Source: Pikeienuella litoralis (lineage in GTDB: Bacteria; Pseudomonadota; Alphaproteobacteria; Rhodobacterales; Rhodobacteraceae). From it: a stretch of 64,000 bases of DNA. The notes under the pieces were generated by a model, which saw nothing but the letters and a program-made list of their open reading frames with translations, was not told the origin of the DNA and did no database searches. The translations under genes were made by a program, and so were the position numbers. The stretch covers positions 81,008 to 145,007 of the forward strand of contig NZ_JBBHER010000009.1 in assembly GCF_037646705.1 (NCBI RefSeq), read 5' to 3'. Shown here piece by piece: positions 25,222 to 33,433 of this stretch (position 1 is the stretch's first letter; the number at the start of each line of letters is the position of its first letter).

Positions 25222-26032
25222 CGGCGGCGTTGCGACGATATCGGGACCGGATCCGACGGCTGAGATTCCACCTCTCCGTGTGATTCACGTCTCAAAAAGC
25301 TATGACGTGGGCGATCACCGCGCCCACGTCATTCGGGATCTCACCGTGACCCTGCACTCAGGGGAGATCGTTTCGATCGTCGGCCCGTCCGGCTGCGGGA
25401 AGTCGTCCCTGCTCAACGTGGTCTCAGGCCTCATTCCCCCGTCTTCCGGCGAGATCTACTGGTATGACAAACCGCTGGCGGGAGTGCCGCCCCGGGTTGG
25501 ATACATGCTCCAGAAGGATCTTCTCCTGCCCTGGCGCACCGCGATCCAGAACGTGGTTCTGGGGCTCGAGATCGCCGAGGTCGACCGCTCGGAGGCCCGT
25601 GAGCGCGCGGCGCTCATGCTCGACCGGTTGGGCCTGCGCGGGTTCGAGAGCGCATATCCGGCCACGCTTTCCGGCGGTCAGCGCCAGCGCGTGGCGCTCG
25701 CGCGCACGCTCGTCACCGACCCCGAGGTCATGCTGCTCGACGAGCCGTTCGCGGCGCTCGACTTCCAATCAAAGCTGCTCATCGAGAACGACACCGCGGC
25801 GCTTGTGCGCGGGGAGCATCGCTCAGTGCTTCTGATCACACATGATGTCGAAGAAGCCGTGTCGATGTCCGATCGGGTTCTCGTCCTCTCACAAAGACCA
25901 ACATCCGTGATCAGAACATATGAAATCGATCTGCCGGGCGCGCGCACGGACATGATGGAGGCGCGCAAGAGCCCGGGCTTTCAGGAATATGTGCGCGCCA
26001 TCTGGAACGATCTTCAGAGCGAGTCGTCCTGA
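25214..26032 (+). CDS. ABC transporter ATP-binding protein, nitrate/sulfonate/taurine type
   Basis: This is the cytoplasmic ATPase of the importer, about 272 residues. The Walker A motif is GPSGCGKSSLL, the Q loop lies in GYMLQKDLLLPWRT, the signature is LSGGQRQRVALART, Walker B is VMLLDEPFAALD, and the switch His is in LLITHDVEEA. The start is uncertain. The frame opens with TTG at 25190, but the TTG at 25214, overlapping the upstream stop by eight bases, is preceded by a slightly better AAGG-type site. The gene overlaps the permease start (TGATG). Confidence 0.93.
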   Translation: MADGGVATISGPDPTAEIPPLRVIHVSKSYDVGDHRAHVIRDLTVTLHSGEIVSIVGPSGCGKSSLLNVVSGLIPPSSGEIYWYDKPLAGVPPRVGYMLQKDLLLPWRTAIQNVVLGLEIAEVDRSEARERAALMLDRLGLRGFESAYPATLSGGQRQRVALARTLVTDPEVMLLDEPFAALDFQSKLLIENDTAALVRGEHRSVLLITHDVEEAVSMSDRVLVLSQRPTSVIRTYEIDLPGARTDMMEARKSPGFQEYVRAIWNDLQSESS

Positions 26033-26853
26033 TGGCCGATGACCTGCTCACCCTGCTGCCGGAGGCCGAACGCGCGGCGCGGCGCAGAGCGCGCACCGTT
26101 CGCGCCGGCGCCATCCTCGCGTGCCAGGTCGGCATTCTGGTTTTTCTCCTCGGGTTCTGGGAATGGGCGACGGTGGGGAACCGCGAGCTCGCCTTCCTGT
26201 TCGGCTCGCCGAGCGCCGTCTGGACCTTTATCGTGCGCGGCTGGCTGGATGGAACGCTTCTGCGCGACACCTATGTGACGGGAGCGGAGACCGTCATCGG
26301 CTTCCTGCTCGGCAACGCCATGGGGACGCTGCTGGGCCTCTCTCTCTGGTATTCACAGTTCGTCGCGCGGGTGGTTCAACCTTATGTGATCGCGATCGGC
26401 GCCATCCCGATCATCGCGCTCGCTCCGATCATCATCATCTGGTTCGGAACCGGCCTCGCCTCCAAGGTGGTCATGGCGACGCTCTCGGTCGTGGTGATCG
26501 CGCTCCTGACGTCCTACAAGGGCGCATCGAGCGTCGACCCCGACGAGATGAATTTGTTCCGCACGCTTGGGGCCAGCAAATTTCAGATGTTTCGGCGGCT
26601 GGTGATTCCGTCCGCCCTGTCCGACATCTTTTCGGGGCTTCGTCTGACCGTCGGCTTTGCGCTGATCGGGGCGATCATCGGCGAATTCATGTCGTCGTCC
26701 GAGGGCCTCGGCCACGCGATTTTCCAGGCGGGCTCGCTCTACAACATCCCCAAGGTGTTCGCAGGGCTGGTCGCGACGATCGCCCTGGCTCTGGTGTTGA
26801 CCTGGGTGGTCGGAAAGCTGGAACGTCTGCTCACCCCGTGGAAGACGGATTGA
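26032..26853 (+). CDS. ABC transporter permease, SsuC/TauC type
   Basis: This 273-residue inner-membrane permease has about six helices. The EAA loop that contacts the ATPase is visible near LFRTLGASKFQMFRRLVIPSAL, and the helices around VIGFLLGNAMGTLLGLSLW and GLRLTVGFALIGAIIG fit the BPD_transp_1 fold. The start codon overlaps the ATPase stop. It forms an operon with the binding protein upstream and the amidase 13 bases downstream. Confidence 0.94.
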   Translation: MADDLLTLLPEAERAARRRARTVRAGAILACQVGILVFLLGFWEWATVGNRELAFLFGSPSAVWTFIVRGWLDGTLLRDTYVTGAETVIGFLLGNAMGTLLGLSLWYSQFVARVVQPYVIAIGAIPIIALAPIIIIWFGTGLASKVVMATLSVVVIALLTSYKGASSVDPDEMNLFRTLGASKFQMFRRLVIPSALSDIFSGLRLTVGFALIGAIIGEFMSSSEGLGHAIFQAGSLYNIPKVFAGLVATIALALVLTWVVGKLERLLTPWKTD

Positions 26854-26866
26854 AAAGGAGCCGAGA

Positions 26867-27799
26867 ATGACTGCAGATAACGGAGCCGCGCTTGTCCGCA
26901 AGCAAGGCAACATCAAATACGCGCTGTCTGGCGATGACGCGTTCGTCGCGTCGATGACGCCCGGCGAGGTTTTCACCGTCGAATGCGCAATCAACGTCAA
27001 TGACGGAACCATCCGCCATCTCGGCCAGCAGCTGACGCCCGCGGATGTGACGCTGCCATATGTCAACGGCGCGACCGGCCCGATCGAGATCAAGGGGGCG
27101 CAACCCGGCGACATGCTCTCGGTCGAAGTTCTCGACATGAAGCTGAACGGGTTGGGCTTCACCGCGCTCTGGCCCGGGATCGGCATCTTTCCCGACTGGG
27201 TCAGGCGCAAGGAGTTCGGCATCAGAACCCGCGTCGTCGAGGTGAGCGACGGGGTGGTTCATTGGTCGGACAGCGTCAAGTTTCCGATCCGGCCGATGAT
27301 CGGCGTCGTCGGAGTGGCTCCGCTCCATGGCGCGGTGCTGACGATGGACAACGGCACGCACGGCGGCAACATGGATGTTCAGGAGATGACCACCGGCAAC
27401 ACGGTGATGTTGCGGGTCAATCGCGAGGGCGCGCATCTCTTCCTCGGCGACTGCCACGCGATTCAGGGCGACGGCGAAGTGAACGGCATGGGCGCGATCG
27501 AGATCGCCGCCGATCTGACGGTGCGGGTCTCGCTCGAACCGGCGCCGGAGCGGCTCATTCATCCGCGCATCGAGACGCCCACCCACATCTGCACAACCGG
27601 CTGCGCCCGCCCGCTCGAGGACGCCATGCGCATCGCGTTCGAGGAAATGGTCTACTGGCTGGAGGACAGCTACGGCGTCCCCGCCCACGAGGGCTACATG
27701 CTCCTGGGGCAGATAGCGGAGGCGCGGTGCACGCAGATGGTCAATCCCAAATACACCTATATCTGCAAGGTATCAAAGGACGTGCTGAAGCAGCTTTGA
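26867..27799 (+). CDS. Acetamidase/formamidase family protein
   Basis: This 310-residue protein of the FmdA/AmdA family hydrolyses short amides such as formamide or acetamide to ammonia and an acid. Conserved family segments include TGPIEIKGAQPGDMLSVEV, GVVGVAPLHGAVLT with the following HGGNMDVQEM, and LFLGDCHAIQGDGEVNG, which contains likely metal-binding acidic and His residues. AGGAG lies ahead of the ATG. As last gene of the ABC operon it probably processes the imported compound, giving nitrogen. The exact substrate is inferred only from this association. Confidence 0.93.
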   Translation: MTADNGAALVRKQGNIKYALSGDDAFVASMTPGEVFTVECAINVNDGTIRHLGQQLTPADVTLPYVNGATGPIEIKGAQPGDMLSVEVLDMKLNGLGFTALWPGIGIFPDWVRRKEFGIRTRVVEVSDGVVHWSDSVKFPIRPMIGVVGVAPLHGAVLTMDNGTHGGNMDVQEMTTGNTVMLRVNREGAHLFLGDCHAIQGDGEVNGMGAIEIAADLTVRVSLEPAPERLIHPRIETPTHICTTGCARPLEDAMRIAFEEMVYWLEDSYGVPAHEGYMLLGQIAEARCTQMVNPKYTYICKVSKDVLKQL

Positions 27800-27989
27800 T
27801 CGGGTTCATGGCTGACGTCGGGCCTCGATAGACGCTGCGCCGTCAGGCGCGCGCGCCCGCTTCGAGCGATCGGGAGCAATATCTCCTTTGGTCGCTCGGA
27901 GCGCGTCGGCCGGTCTCAGCCTGGCGGCGTTCGCCCCGAACCGGAGGCCCGGCGCCGCCGCCCGCGAATCCGCCGATGACCGGCGCCGA

Positions 27990-29000
27990 TCAAGGGCGGG
28001 GCTGGGCTCCGGGCGCTTCCGCGGCGGGGGGCGCAGGCGCTGCGGCGGCGCCGAGCGGGTGGTGGCAGCGGAAGATATGGCCCTCGCCGCGGCGCTCCGG
28101 CGCTTCATCGACGCAGCGTTGATCCGCGAACTGGCAGCGCGGATGAAAGGCGCAGCCGGAGGGCGGGTTGACCGGGCTCGGAAACTCCGCTTCGAGCCCG
28201 TGCAGCTCGGGCAGGCGCGCGCCCGCGCGAGGCGGGAGAACCGCCTTCAGCAGCGCGTCCGAATAGGGATGGCGCGGATGGGCGAACACCTCCGCGCTCG
28301 GCCCGTTCTCCACGATCTGGCCGAGATACATCACCGCCACTTCATCAGCGAGGTGATGCACCACGGCCAGATTGTGGCTGATCAGGATCATCGTCAGGTC
28401 GAACTCGCGCTTCAGCCGGCTGAGGAGATTGAGGATCTGCGACTGAACGGAGACGTCGAGCGCCGATGTCGGCTCATCGCAGATCAGGATCTTCGGCTCT
28501 CCGATCAGCGCGCGCGCGATGGCGACGCGCTGCCGTTGCCCGCCGGAAAGCTGGCTCGGATAGGTGGAGATCAGGTGCTCCGGCAAGCCGACCTCCTTCG
28601 CCATCTCCCGCGCGCGGCGGCGCCGGAAGGCGGCGTTCCCCTCGCCGCGCACGGTCAGCGGCGCGGCGATGATCGCCTCGACGGTCATGCGCGGGTTGAG
28701 CGAGGAGTACGGGTCCTGGAAAACCGGCTGGATCAGGCGGGCGCGCTCGATCCGGCCATAGGATGTGATCGGGCGCCCCTCGACCAGCACCTCGCCCGAT
28801 GTCGCCTCCTCCACGCCGAGGAGGATCTTCGCGAGGGTGCTTTTCCCGCAGCCGGATTCGCCGACGAGGCCGAGCGTGCGCCCGCGCGCCACCGTAAGAT
28901 CGACGCCCCTGAGCGCGCGCAGGGTCTGCTTTCGGGCGAAGGAGCCGCCAACGGAATAATCGCGAGTGACGCCGCGCATGGTGAGGGTCTCGGCGGTCAT
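27990..29000 (-). CDS. Peptide-type ABC transporter ATP-binding protein (DppF-like)
   Basis: This 336-residue ATPase is the second of two in the first dipeptide/oligopeptide importer. The Walker A motif is GESGCGKSTLAK, the signature is LSGGQRQRVAIARAL, Walker B is ILICDEPTSALD, and the C-terminal oligo_HPY domain has its cysteines (SGCAFHPRCQFADQRC). The ATG at 29000 overlaps the stop of the DppD-like gene (ATGA). It is last in the six-gene operon. A 190-base gap without features separates it from the convergent amidase. Confidence 0.95.
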   Translation of the reverse strand: MTAETLTMRGVTRDYSVGGSFARKQTLRALRGVDLTVARGRTLGLVGESGCGKSTLAKILLGVEEATSGEVLVEGRPITSYGRIERARLIQPVFQDPYSSLNPRMTVEAIIAAPLTVRGEGNAAFRRRRAREMAKEVGLPEHLISTYPSQLSGGQRQRVAIARALIGEPKILICDEPTSALDVSVQSQILNLLSRLKREFDLTMILISHNLAVVHHLADEVAVMYLGQIVENGPSAEVFAHPRHPYSDALLKAVLPPRAGARLPELHGLEAEFPSPVNPPSGCAFHPRCQFADQRCVDEAPERRGEGHIFRCHHPLGAAAAPAPPAAEAPGAQPRP

Positions 29001-30031
29001 GCGCCCGCCTCCTCGGCGTCGGCCCGGATCCAGACCTCCGGGTCGCGCGTGGCGGGGTCGTCGGGCAGGACGCAGCGCATCTTGCGCCCGCCGCCGACGT
29101 CCCTGAGCGGGACCGGCGCCGCCGCGCAGCGCGGCTCGGCGTAGGGGCAGCGGTCGATGAAGCCGCACGCCGCAAGCTCCCCCTCCTGCCGCGGGACGAC
29201 GCCGGGAATGAAGCCCAGCATCTCGCCCTGGCGGGTCTCGCCCGGAACCGGGATCGAGCGCATCAGACCCTCGGTGTAGGGATGGAGCGGCTGGCTGAGA
29301 ATATCGGCGCAATCGCCGGTCTCGACCACTTCGCCGCCATACATCACGACGATGCGGTCCGCGACGCCGGCGACCACCCCGAGGTCATGCGTGATCAGGA
29401 CGAGGCCGATGCCGGTCTCGCGCTGGATATCCCGCAGCAGCCGCAGGATTTGCGCCTGGATGGTGACGTCGAGCGCGGTCGTCGGCTCATCCGCGATGAT
29501 CAGCTCCGGCTCGCAGAGCAGCGCCATCGCGATCATCACCCGCTGGCGCAGCCCGCCCGAAAGCTGGTGCGGATATTGCGACAGCCGCTCCTCCGGCGTC
29601 GGAATCCCGACCTTGCGCAGAAGCTCCAGCGCCCGCGCCCGCGCCGCGCCGCGCGTGACCCGCCGATGCTGGCGCAGGATCTCGCACATCTGGTCGCCGA
29701 TCCGGTAGCAGGGATCGAGCGCGGTCATCGGGTCCTGAAAGATCATCGCGATGCGGTCGCCGCGAAGTCGCCGCCAGCGCCGCCGGCTGACGCTGGAGAT
29801 CGACTCGCCGTTCAGCTCGATGCGCTCCGAGCGCGCGCGCGCCGCGCGGGGCAGAAGCCCCATGATCGCGAGCGCGGTCAGGCTCTTGCCGCAGCCGGAT
29901 TCGCCGACGATGGCGACGGTCTCGCCCCGGCCGACGGTGAGGTCGACCCGGCGCACCGGCTTCAGCAGGGCGCCGGGCGTCGGGATCTCCACGCTCAGGT
30001 TGACGACGTCCAGGATCGGGGGCGCGCTCAT
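28997..30031 (-). CDS. Peptide-type ABC transporter ATP-binding protein (DppD-like)
   Basis: This 344-residue ATPase is paired with the DppF-like protein. The Walker A motif is GESGCGKSLTAL, the signature is LSGGLRQRVMIAMAL, Walker B is LIIADEPTTALD, the H loop is LVLITHDLGVVAG, and the C-terminal oligo_HPY cysteines are in CGFIDRCPYAEPRC, which in this family can hold an iron-sulfur cluster. Overlaps or one-base gaps on both sides show a tightly coupled operon. Confidence 0.95.
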   Translation of the reverse strand: MSAPPILDVVNLSVEIPTPGALLKPVRRVDLTVGRGETVAIVGESGCGKSLTALAIMGLLPRAARARSERIELNGESISSVSRRRWRRLRGDRIAMIFQDPMTALDPCYRIGDQMCEILRQHRRVTRGAARARALELLRKVGIPTPEERLSQYPHQLSGGLRQRVMIAMALLCEPELIIADEPTTALDVTIQAQILRLLRDIQRETGIGLVLITHDLGVVAGVADRIVVMYGGEVVETGDCADILSQPLHPYTEGLMRSIPVPGETRQGEMLGFIPGVVPRQEGELAACGFIDRCPYAEPRCAAAPVPLRDVGGGRKMRCVLPDDPATRDPEVWIRADAEEAGA

Positions 30032-30032
30032 C

Positions 30033-30926
30033 TCAGGCTTTCCCTTCCGGGGTCGTCACGTCGCGCAGCGCGTCGCCAACCAGGTTGACCGAGAAGATCA
30101 GCAGCACCAGCGCGGCGCCGGGGATGGCGATCATCCACGGGCGAAACAGCATCTGGCCCTTGGCTTCGGCCACCATCAACCCCCAGGAGACCTGCGGCGG
30201 CTGTACGCCGAGCCCGAGAAAGGACAGCGCCGCCTCCAGCAGGATCGCGTGCGCGACCTCGATCGAGGCGACGACGATCAGCGGCCCGATGATGTTGGGC
30301 AGGATCTCCCGGAACAGGATCCGCGCGGTCGAGCTGCCGATGGCGCGGGCCGAGATGATATACTCGCGCGAGGCCACCTGCTGCGTCGCGGCGCGCACCA
30401 CGATGGCGAAGCGATCCCAGAGCAGGAGGCCGATCACCAGGATCAGCAGCCAGAGCGAATTGCCGATCAGCGCCACCACGACCAGCGCCACCAGCACCAC
30501 CGGCAAGGTCAGGCGGATGGTGATGACGAAATTGATGATCAGGTCGGGCCAGCCGCCCCAATAGCCCGCGGCGACGCCCATCGCCGTGCCGATCGCGCCC
30601 GAGATGAGCACCGTGCAGAACCCGAGAACAAGCGAAATGCGCGCGCCGTAAAGGAGGCGCGCCAGATAGTCCCGCCCGAGATTGTCGGTGCCGAAAATAT
30701 GCTCCCAGCTTCCCTTTTCCGCCCAGACCGGCGGAATGTAGCGCCGCGCGAGGTCCTGAAGCGTCGGGTCATGGGGCGTCAGGAGCGGAGCGAAGATCGC
30801 GGCGAGGATGATCGCCGTGATGATCAGCCCGCCAATCCAGATCCCGCCGTGCCGGAGCGCGCGGCGGACCGCGATCTGGCCCGGCGAAAGCGAAATCGGC
30901 GTCGGAAGGGTGCGCGCGCCGCTCAT
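30033..30926 (-). CDS. Peptide-type ABC transporter permease (DppC-like)
   Basis: This 297-residue inner-membrane permease has the N-terminal OppC extension (PGQIAVRRALRHGGIWIGGL) followed by the transport domain. The family motif FGTDNLGRDYLARLLYGAR lies after the first periplasmic loop, and the EAA loop is near SARAIGSSTARILFREILPN. The ATG at 30926 overlaps the upstream permease stop (ATGA). Longer in-frame open sequence upstream is antisense-like noise over the DppB gene and is not part of this protein. Confidence 0.94.
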   Translation of the reverse strand: MSGARTLPTPISLSPGQIAVRRALRHGGIWIGGLIITAIILAAIFAPLLTPHDPTLQDLARRYIPPVWAEKGSWEHIFGTDNLGRDYLARLLYGARISLVLGFCTVLISGAIGTAMGVAAGYWGGWPDLIINFVITIRLTLPVVLVALVVVALIGNSLWLLILVIGLLLWDRFAIVVRAATQQVASREYIISARAIGSSTARILFREILPNIIGPLIVVASIEVAHAILLEAALSFLGLGVQPPQVSWGLMVAEAKGQMLFRPWMIAIPGAALVLLIFSVNLVGDALRDVTTPEGKA

Positions 30927-31840
30927 GAAACCCTGATCCGCGGGTCGAGAAGAGCGTTGAGCAGGTCGGCCAGAAGCGTCAGCAGCGCATAGGCCGTGGC
31001 GATGACCAGAAGAATGGCCTGGATGATCTCGATATCGGCGCGTTGGATCGATTCCCACGCGAGATACCCGATGCCTTTCAACGAGAAGATCGTCTCGATC
31101 ACGATCGAGCCGCCAAGCATGAAGCCGAGCTGAACCGCCGCGAGCGACACGACCGGGATGACCGCATGGCGAAGGCTGTGGCGCAGCACCACCCGCCAGG
31201 GCGCGAGCCCATAGGCGCGCGCGGTGCGGACATGGTCGGATTGGAGCACGTCCATCATGCCGGAGCGGGTCAGCCGCATGATCGCCGGCGTCGCGTAATA
31301 GCCGAGCGCGATCGACGGCATGAGATAGTTGAGCCAGCCGCCGCTGCCGGAGATCGGCAGCCAGCGCAGATAGACGCCGAAGATATACATCAGCCCAAGT
31401 CCGAACAGGAAAGACGGCAGCGCCTGCCCGGCGACCGCGATCCAGAGCGCGATCCGGTCGATCAGGGTGTTCGGAAAGAGCGCGGCGAAGACGCCGAGCG
31501 GGATCGAAAGCAGCAATGCGAAGCTGAGCGCGAGCGCCCCGAGCGTCGCGGTCACCGGCATGTGCTCCGCCAGAACCGCGCCCGCGTCCATTCTCAGATA
31601 GTAGGAGCGGCCGAAATCGCCGCCGAGCAACCGGCCGACCCAATCGAGATACTGGGCGGCGAGCGGACGGTCGAAACCGAAGGTCGCCCGCACCGCGGCG
31701 ATGTCCGCGCTGCTGGCCCCTTCGCCGGCCATGGCCGCGGCCGGATCCCCCGAAAGGTGAACCAGCATGAAGGCGACGATCGAGGTGACGACGATCACCA
31801 GCGCCGTCAGCCCCAGGCGTTTCGCGATAAACGCAGCCAT
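30923..31840 (-). CDS. Peptide-type ABC transporter permease (DppB-like)
   Basis: This 305-residue inner-membrane permease begins MAAFIAKRLGLTALVIVVTS, the typical first helix of DppB/GsiC proteins, and has the HLSGDPAAAMAGEGASSADI segment of the family. The EAA loop is visible in RTARAYGLAPWRVVLRHSLR. The start is the ATG at 31840 with GGGAGCG upstream; an in-frame start at 31882 lacks a good site. It follows the binding protein by about 50 bases. Confidence 0.94.
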   Translation of the reverse strand: MAAFIAKRLGLTALVIVVTSIVAFMLVHLSGDPAAAMAGEGASSADIAAVRATFGFDRPLAAQYLDWVGRLLGGDFGRSYYLRMDAGAVLAEHMPVTATLGALALSFALLLSIPLGVFAALFPNTLIDRIALWIAVAGQALPSFLFGLGLMYIFGVYLRWLPISGSGGWLNYLMPSIALGYYATPAIMRLTRSGMMDVLQSDHVRTARAYGLAPWRVVLRHSLRHAVIPVVSLAAVQLGFMLGGSIVIETIFSLKGIGYLAWESIQRADIEIIQAILLVIATAYALLTLLADLLNALLDPRIRVS

Positions 31841-31891
31841 AAACGCTCCCGCACCGTCATGCGGGGGATTTCTCCCCCGCATGGAGCCGTC

Positions 31892-33433
31892 TTATTTCCA
31901 CTTCGCCAGATAGAAGTGGGCCATTTCATCAGGCGTCACCGGATAGTCCAGCTCCTTGTTGAAGGCGTAGGTCCGGCCGTAGACGAAGAGCGGGATGTAA
32001 TAGGCCTGATCCGCGATCTTCTTCAGCGCCTTGGAGTAGAACGCCTTGCGCACTTCGGGGTCGGAGTTGGTGTCGGCCTTGTCCAGCCAGTCCCGCACCT
32101 CCGCGTCGCGCGCATAATCGTCCGAGCTGAACTTGAAGTAGTAGCTGGTGCTGGCGGAGACATCGAGCATCCCGTTCGAGCCGAGCGTGAGATGCGCGAG
32201 CGCCGCCTTGTCGTCGACGATCAGCGGCCGAAGCGCCCGCCACTGGAGGAACTGGAGATCCGCATCGATGCCCACGGCGCGGAGGTAGTTCAGAACCGCC
32301 TCCGAATAGGGCCGGTCGCGATAGGCGTAGAAGGGAATCTCGAACCCGTCCGGATACCCGGCCTCCGCCAGCAGGGCCTTCGCCTTTTCAGGGTCGTAGG
32401 CGTATTGCGTGACATCGGTCTCACAGCCGAACTGAACCGGCACGCACATGGACCTCTGCACCGCGGAGCCTTCGCCGACGAGGTTCTTGCTCAGCGACTC
32501 GCGGTCGATGGCGTGGGCGATCGCCTGGCGGACGCGAACATCCTGCAGCGGCGTCTCTCCGGTCCGGCCGGCCGCGTCGAGCGACAGGAAGGACATGCGC
32601 ATCGTCGGCGCGGAGACGACGGTGAGGTTCTCCATCTCCCTGAGAAGGTCGGCGTTTTCGGGCGGGACGCCCCAGATCCAGTCGACGCCGCCGGTCATCA
32701 GCTCGGCGATCTGGGTCTCCGGGTCCTTGATCGTCTTGTAGACGATCTTGCCGATCGACGGCTTCCCTTTCGGGCTCCCGTCGAAATAGTTCTCGTTCTT
32801 CTCCAGCGTCACGGACTGCCCGGGCTGGTAATCCGTCAGGATGTAGGGGCCGGTGCAGACCGGCAGAACCGCGCCCCAGTCGCGCCGCGTGGCGCCGTCC
32901 GCGCCGGGAACCTCCGGCGCGTTGTCATAATGCCCGGAGGGAAACATCGGCGCGGTGCCGGTCAGATACTCCAGCGCGGCCGGGGTCGGCGCGTCCGCGT
33001 GAATCCGCACCGTGTGCGGGTCGACGACCTCGACGGTGTCGATCCACTCGATGATGACGCGGACCTTCATGCCGCTGTCGGGCGCCGCGACATGGTTGAG
33101 CGTGTACGCGACGTCTTCAGCGTCGAAATCGGTGCCATCGTGGAACTTGACGCCCTCGCGGAGCTTCAGCTCCAGGGTGACATCGTCGATCCATTCCCAG
33201 CTCGTGGCCAGGAGCGGCACGTATTCGTTGGTCATCGGATCGCGGTGAACCAGGCTGTCGCACTGGGCGTAGGTCGTGATCAGCGCTTCGCGCTGGTTCC
33301 CGTAGTAGAGATCCGGGGTGTCTATCTCCGTGGAGGTGGCCCACGTGAAGGTGTCGGTGTCCTTGCCCGCGTGCGCGGCCGCGCCCGCCATCGCGACCAC
33401 CGCGAACGTCAAGGCTGCTTTCCTGATCAACAT
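31892..33433 (-). CDS. Peptide-type ABC transporter substrate-binding protein (SBP_bac_5)
   Basis: This 513-residue periplasmic protein has a Sec signal peptide (AALTFAVVAMAGAAAHA). The family-5 core is clear from LREGVKFHDGTDFDAEDVAYTLNH and later RVRQAIAHAIDRESL. Family members bind di/oligopeptides, but also opines, glutathione and other ligands, so the ligand is open. The ATG at 33433 has GAGAGGAAACC upstream. Its 5' end overlaps the CocE-type hydrolase by seven bases, which suggests that uptake and hydrolysis are linked. Confidence 0.94.
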   Translation of the reverse strand: MLIRKAALTFAVVAMAGAAAHAGKDTDTFTWATSTEIDTPDLYYGNQREALITTYAQCDSLVHRDPMTNEYVPLLATSWEWIDDVTLELKLREGVKFHDGTDFDAEDVAYTLNHVAAPDSGMKVRVIIEWIDTVEVVDPHTVRIHADAPTPAALEYLTGTAPMFPSGHYDNAPEVPGADGATRRDWGAVLPVCTGPYILTDYQPGQSVTLEKNENYFDGSPKGKPSIGKIVYKTIKDPETQIAELMTGGVDWIWGVPPENADLLREMENLTVVSAPTMRMSFLSLDAAGRTGETPLQDVRVRQAIAHAIDRESLSKNLVGEGSAVQRSMCVPVQFGCETDVTQYAYDPEKAKALLAEAGYPDGFEIPFYAYRDRPYSEAVLNYLRAVGIDADLQFLQWRALRPLIVDDKAALAHLTLGSNGMLDVSASTSYYFKFSSDDYARDAEVRDWLDKADTNSDPEVRKAFYSKALKKIADQAYYIPLFVYGRTYAFNKELDYPVTPDEMAHFYLAKWK

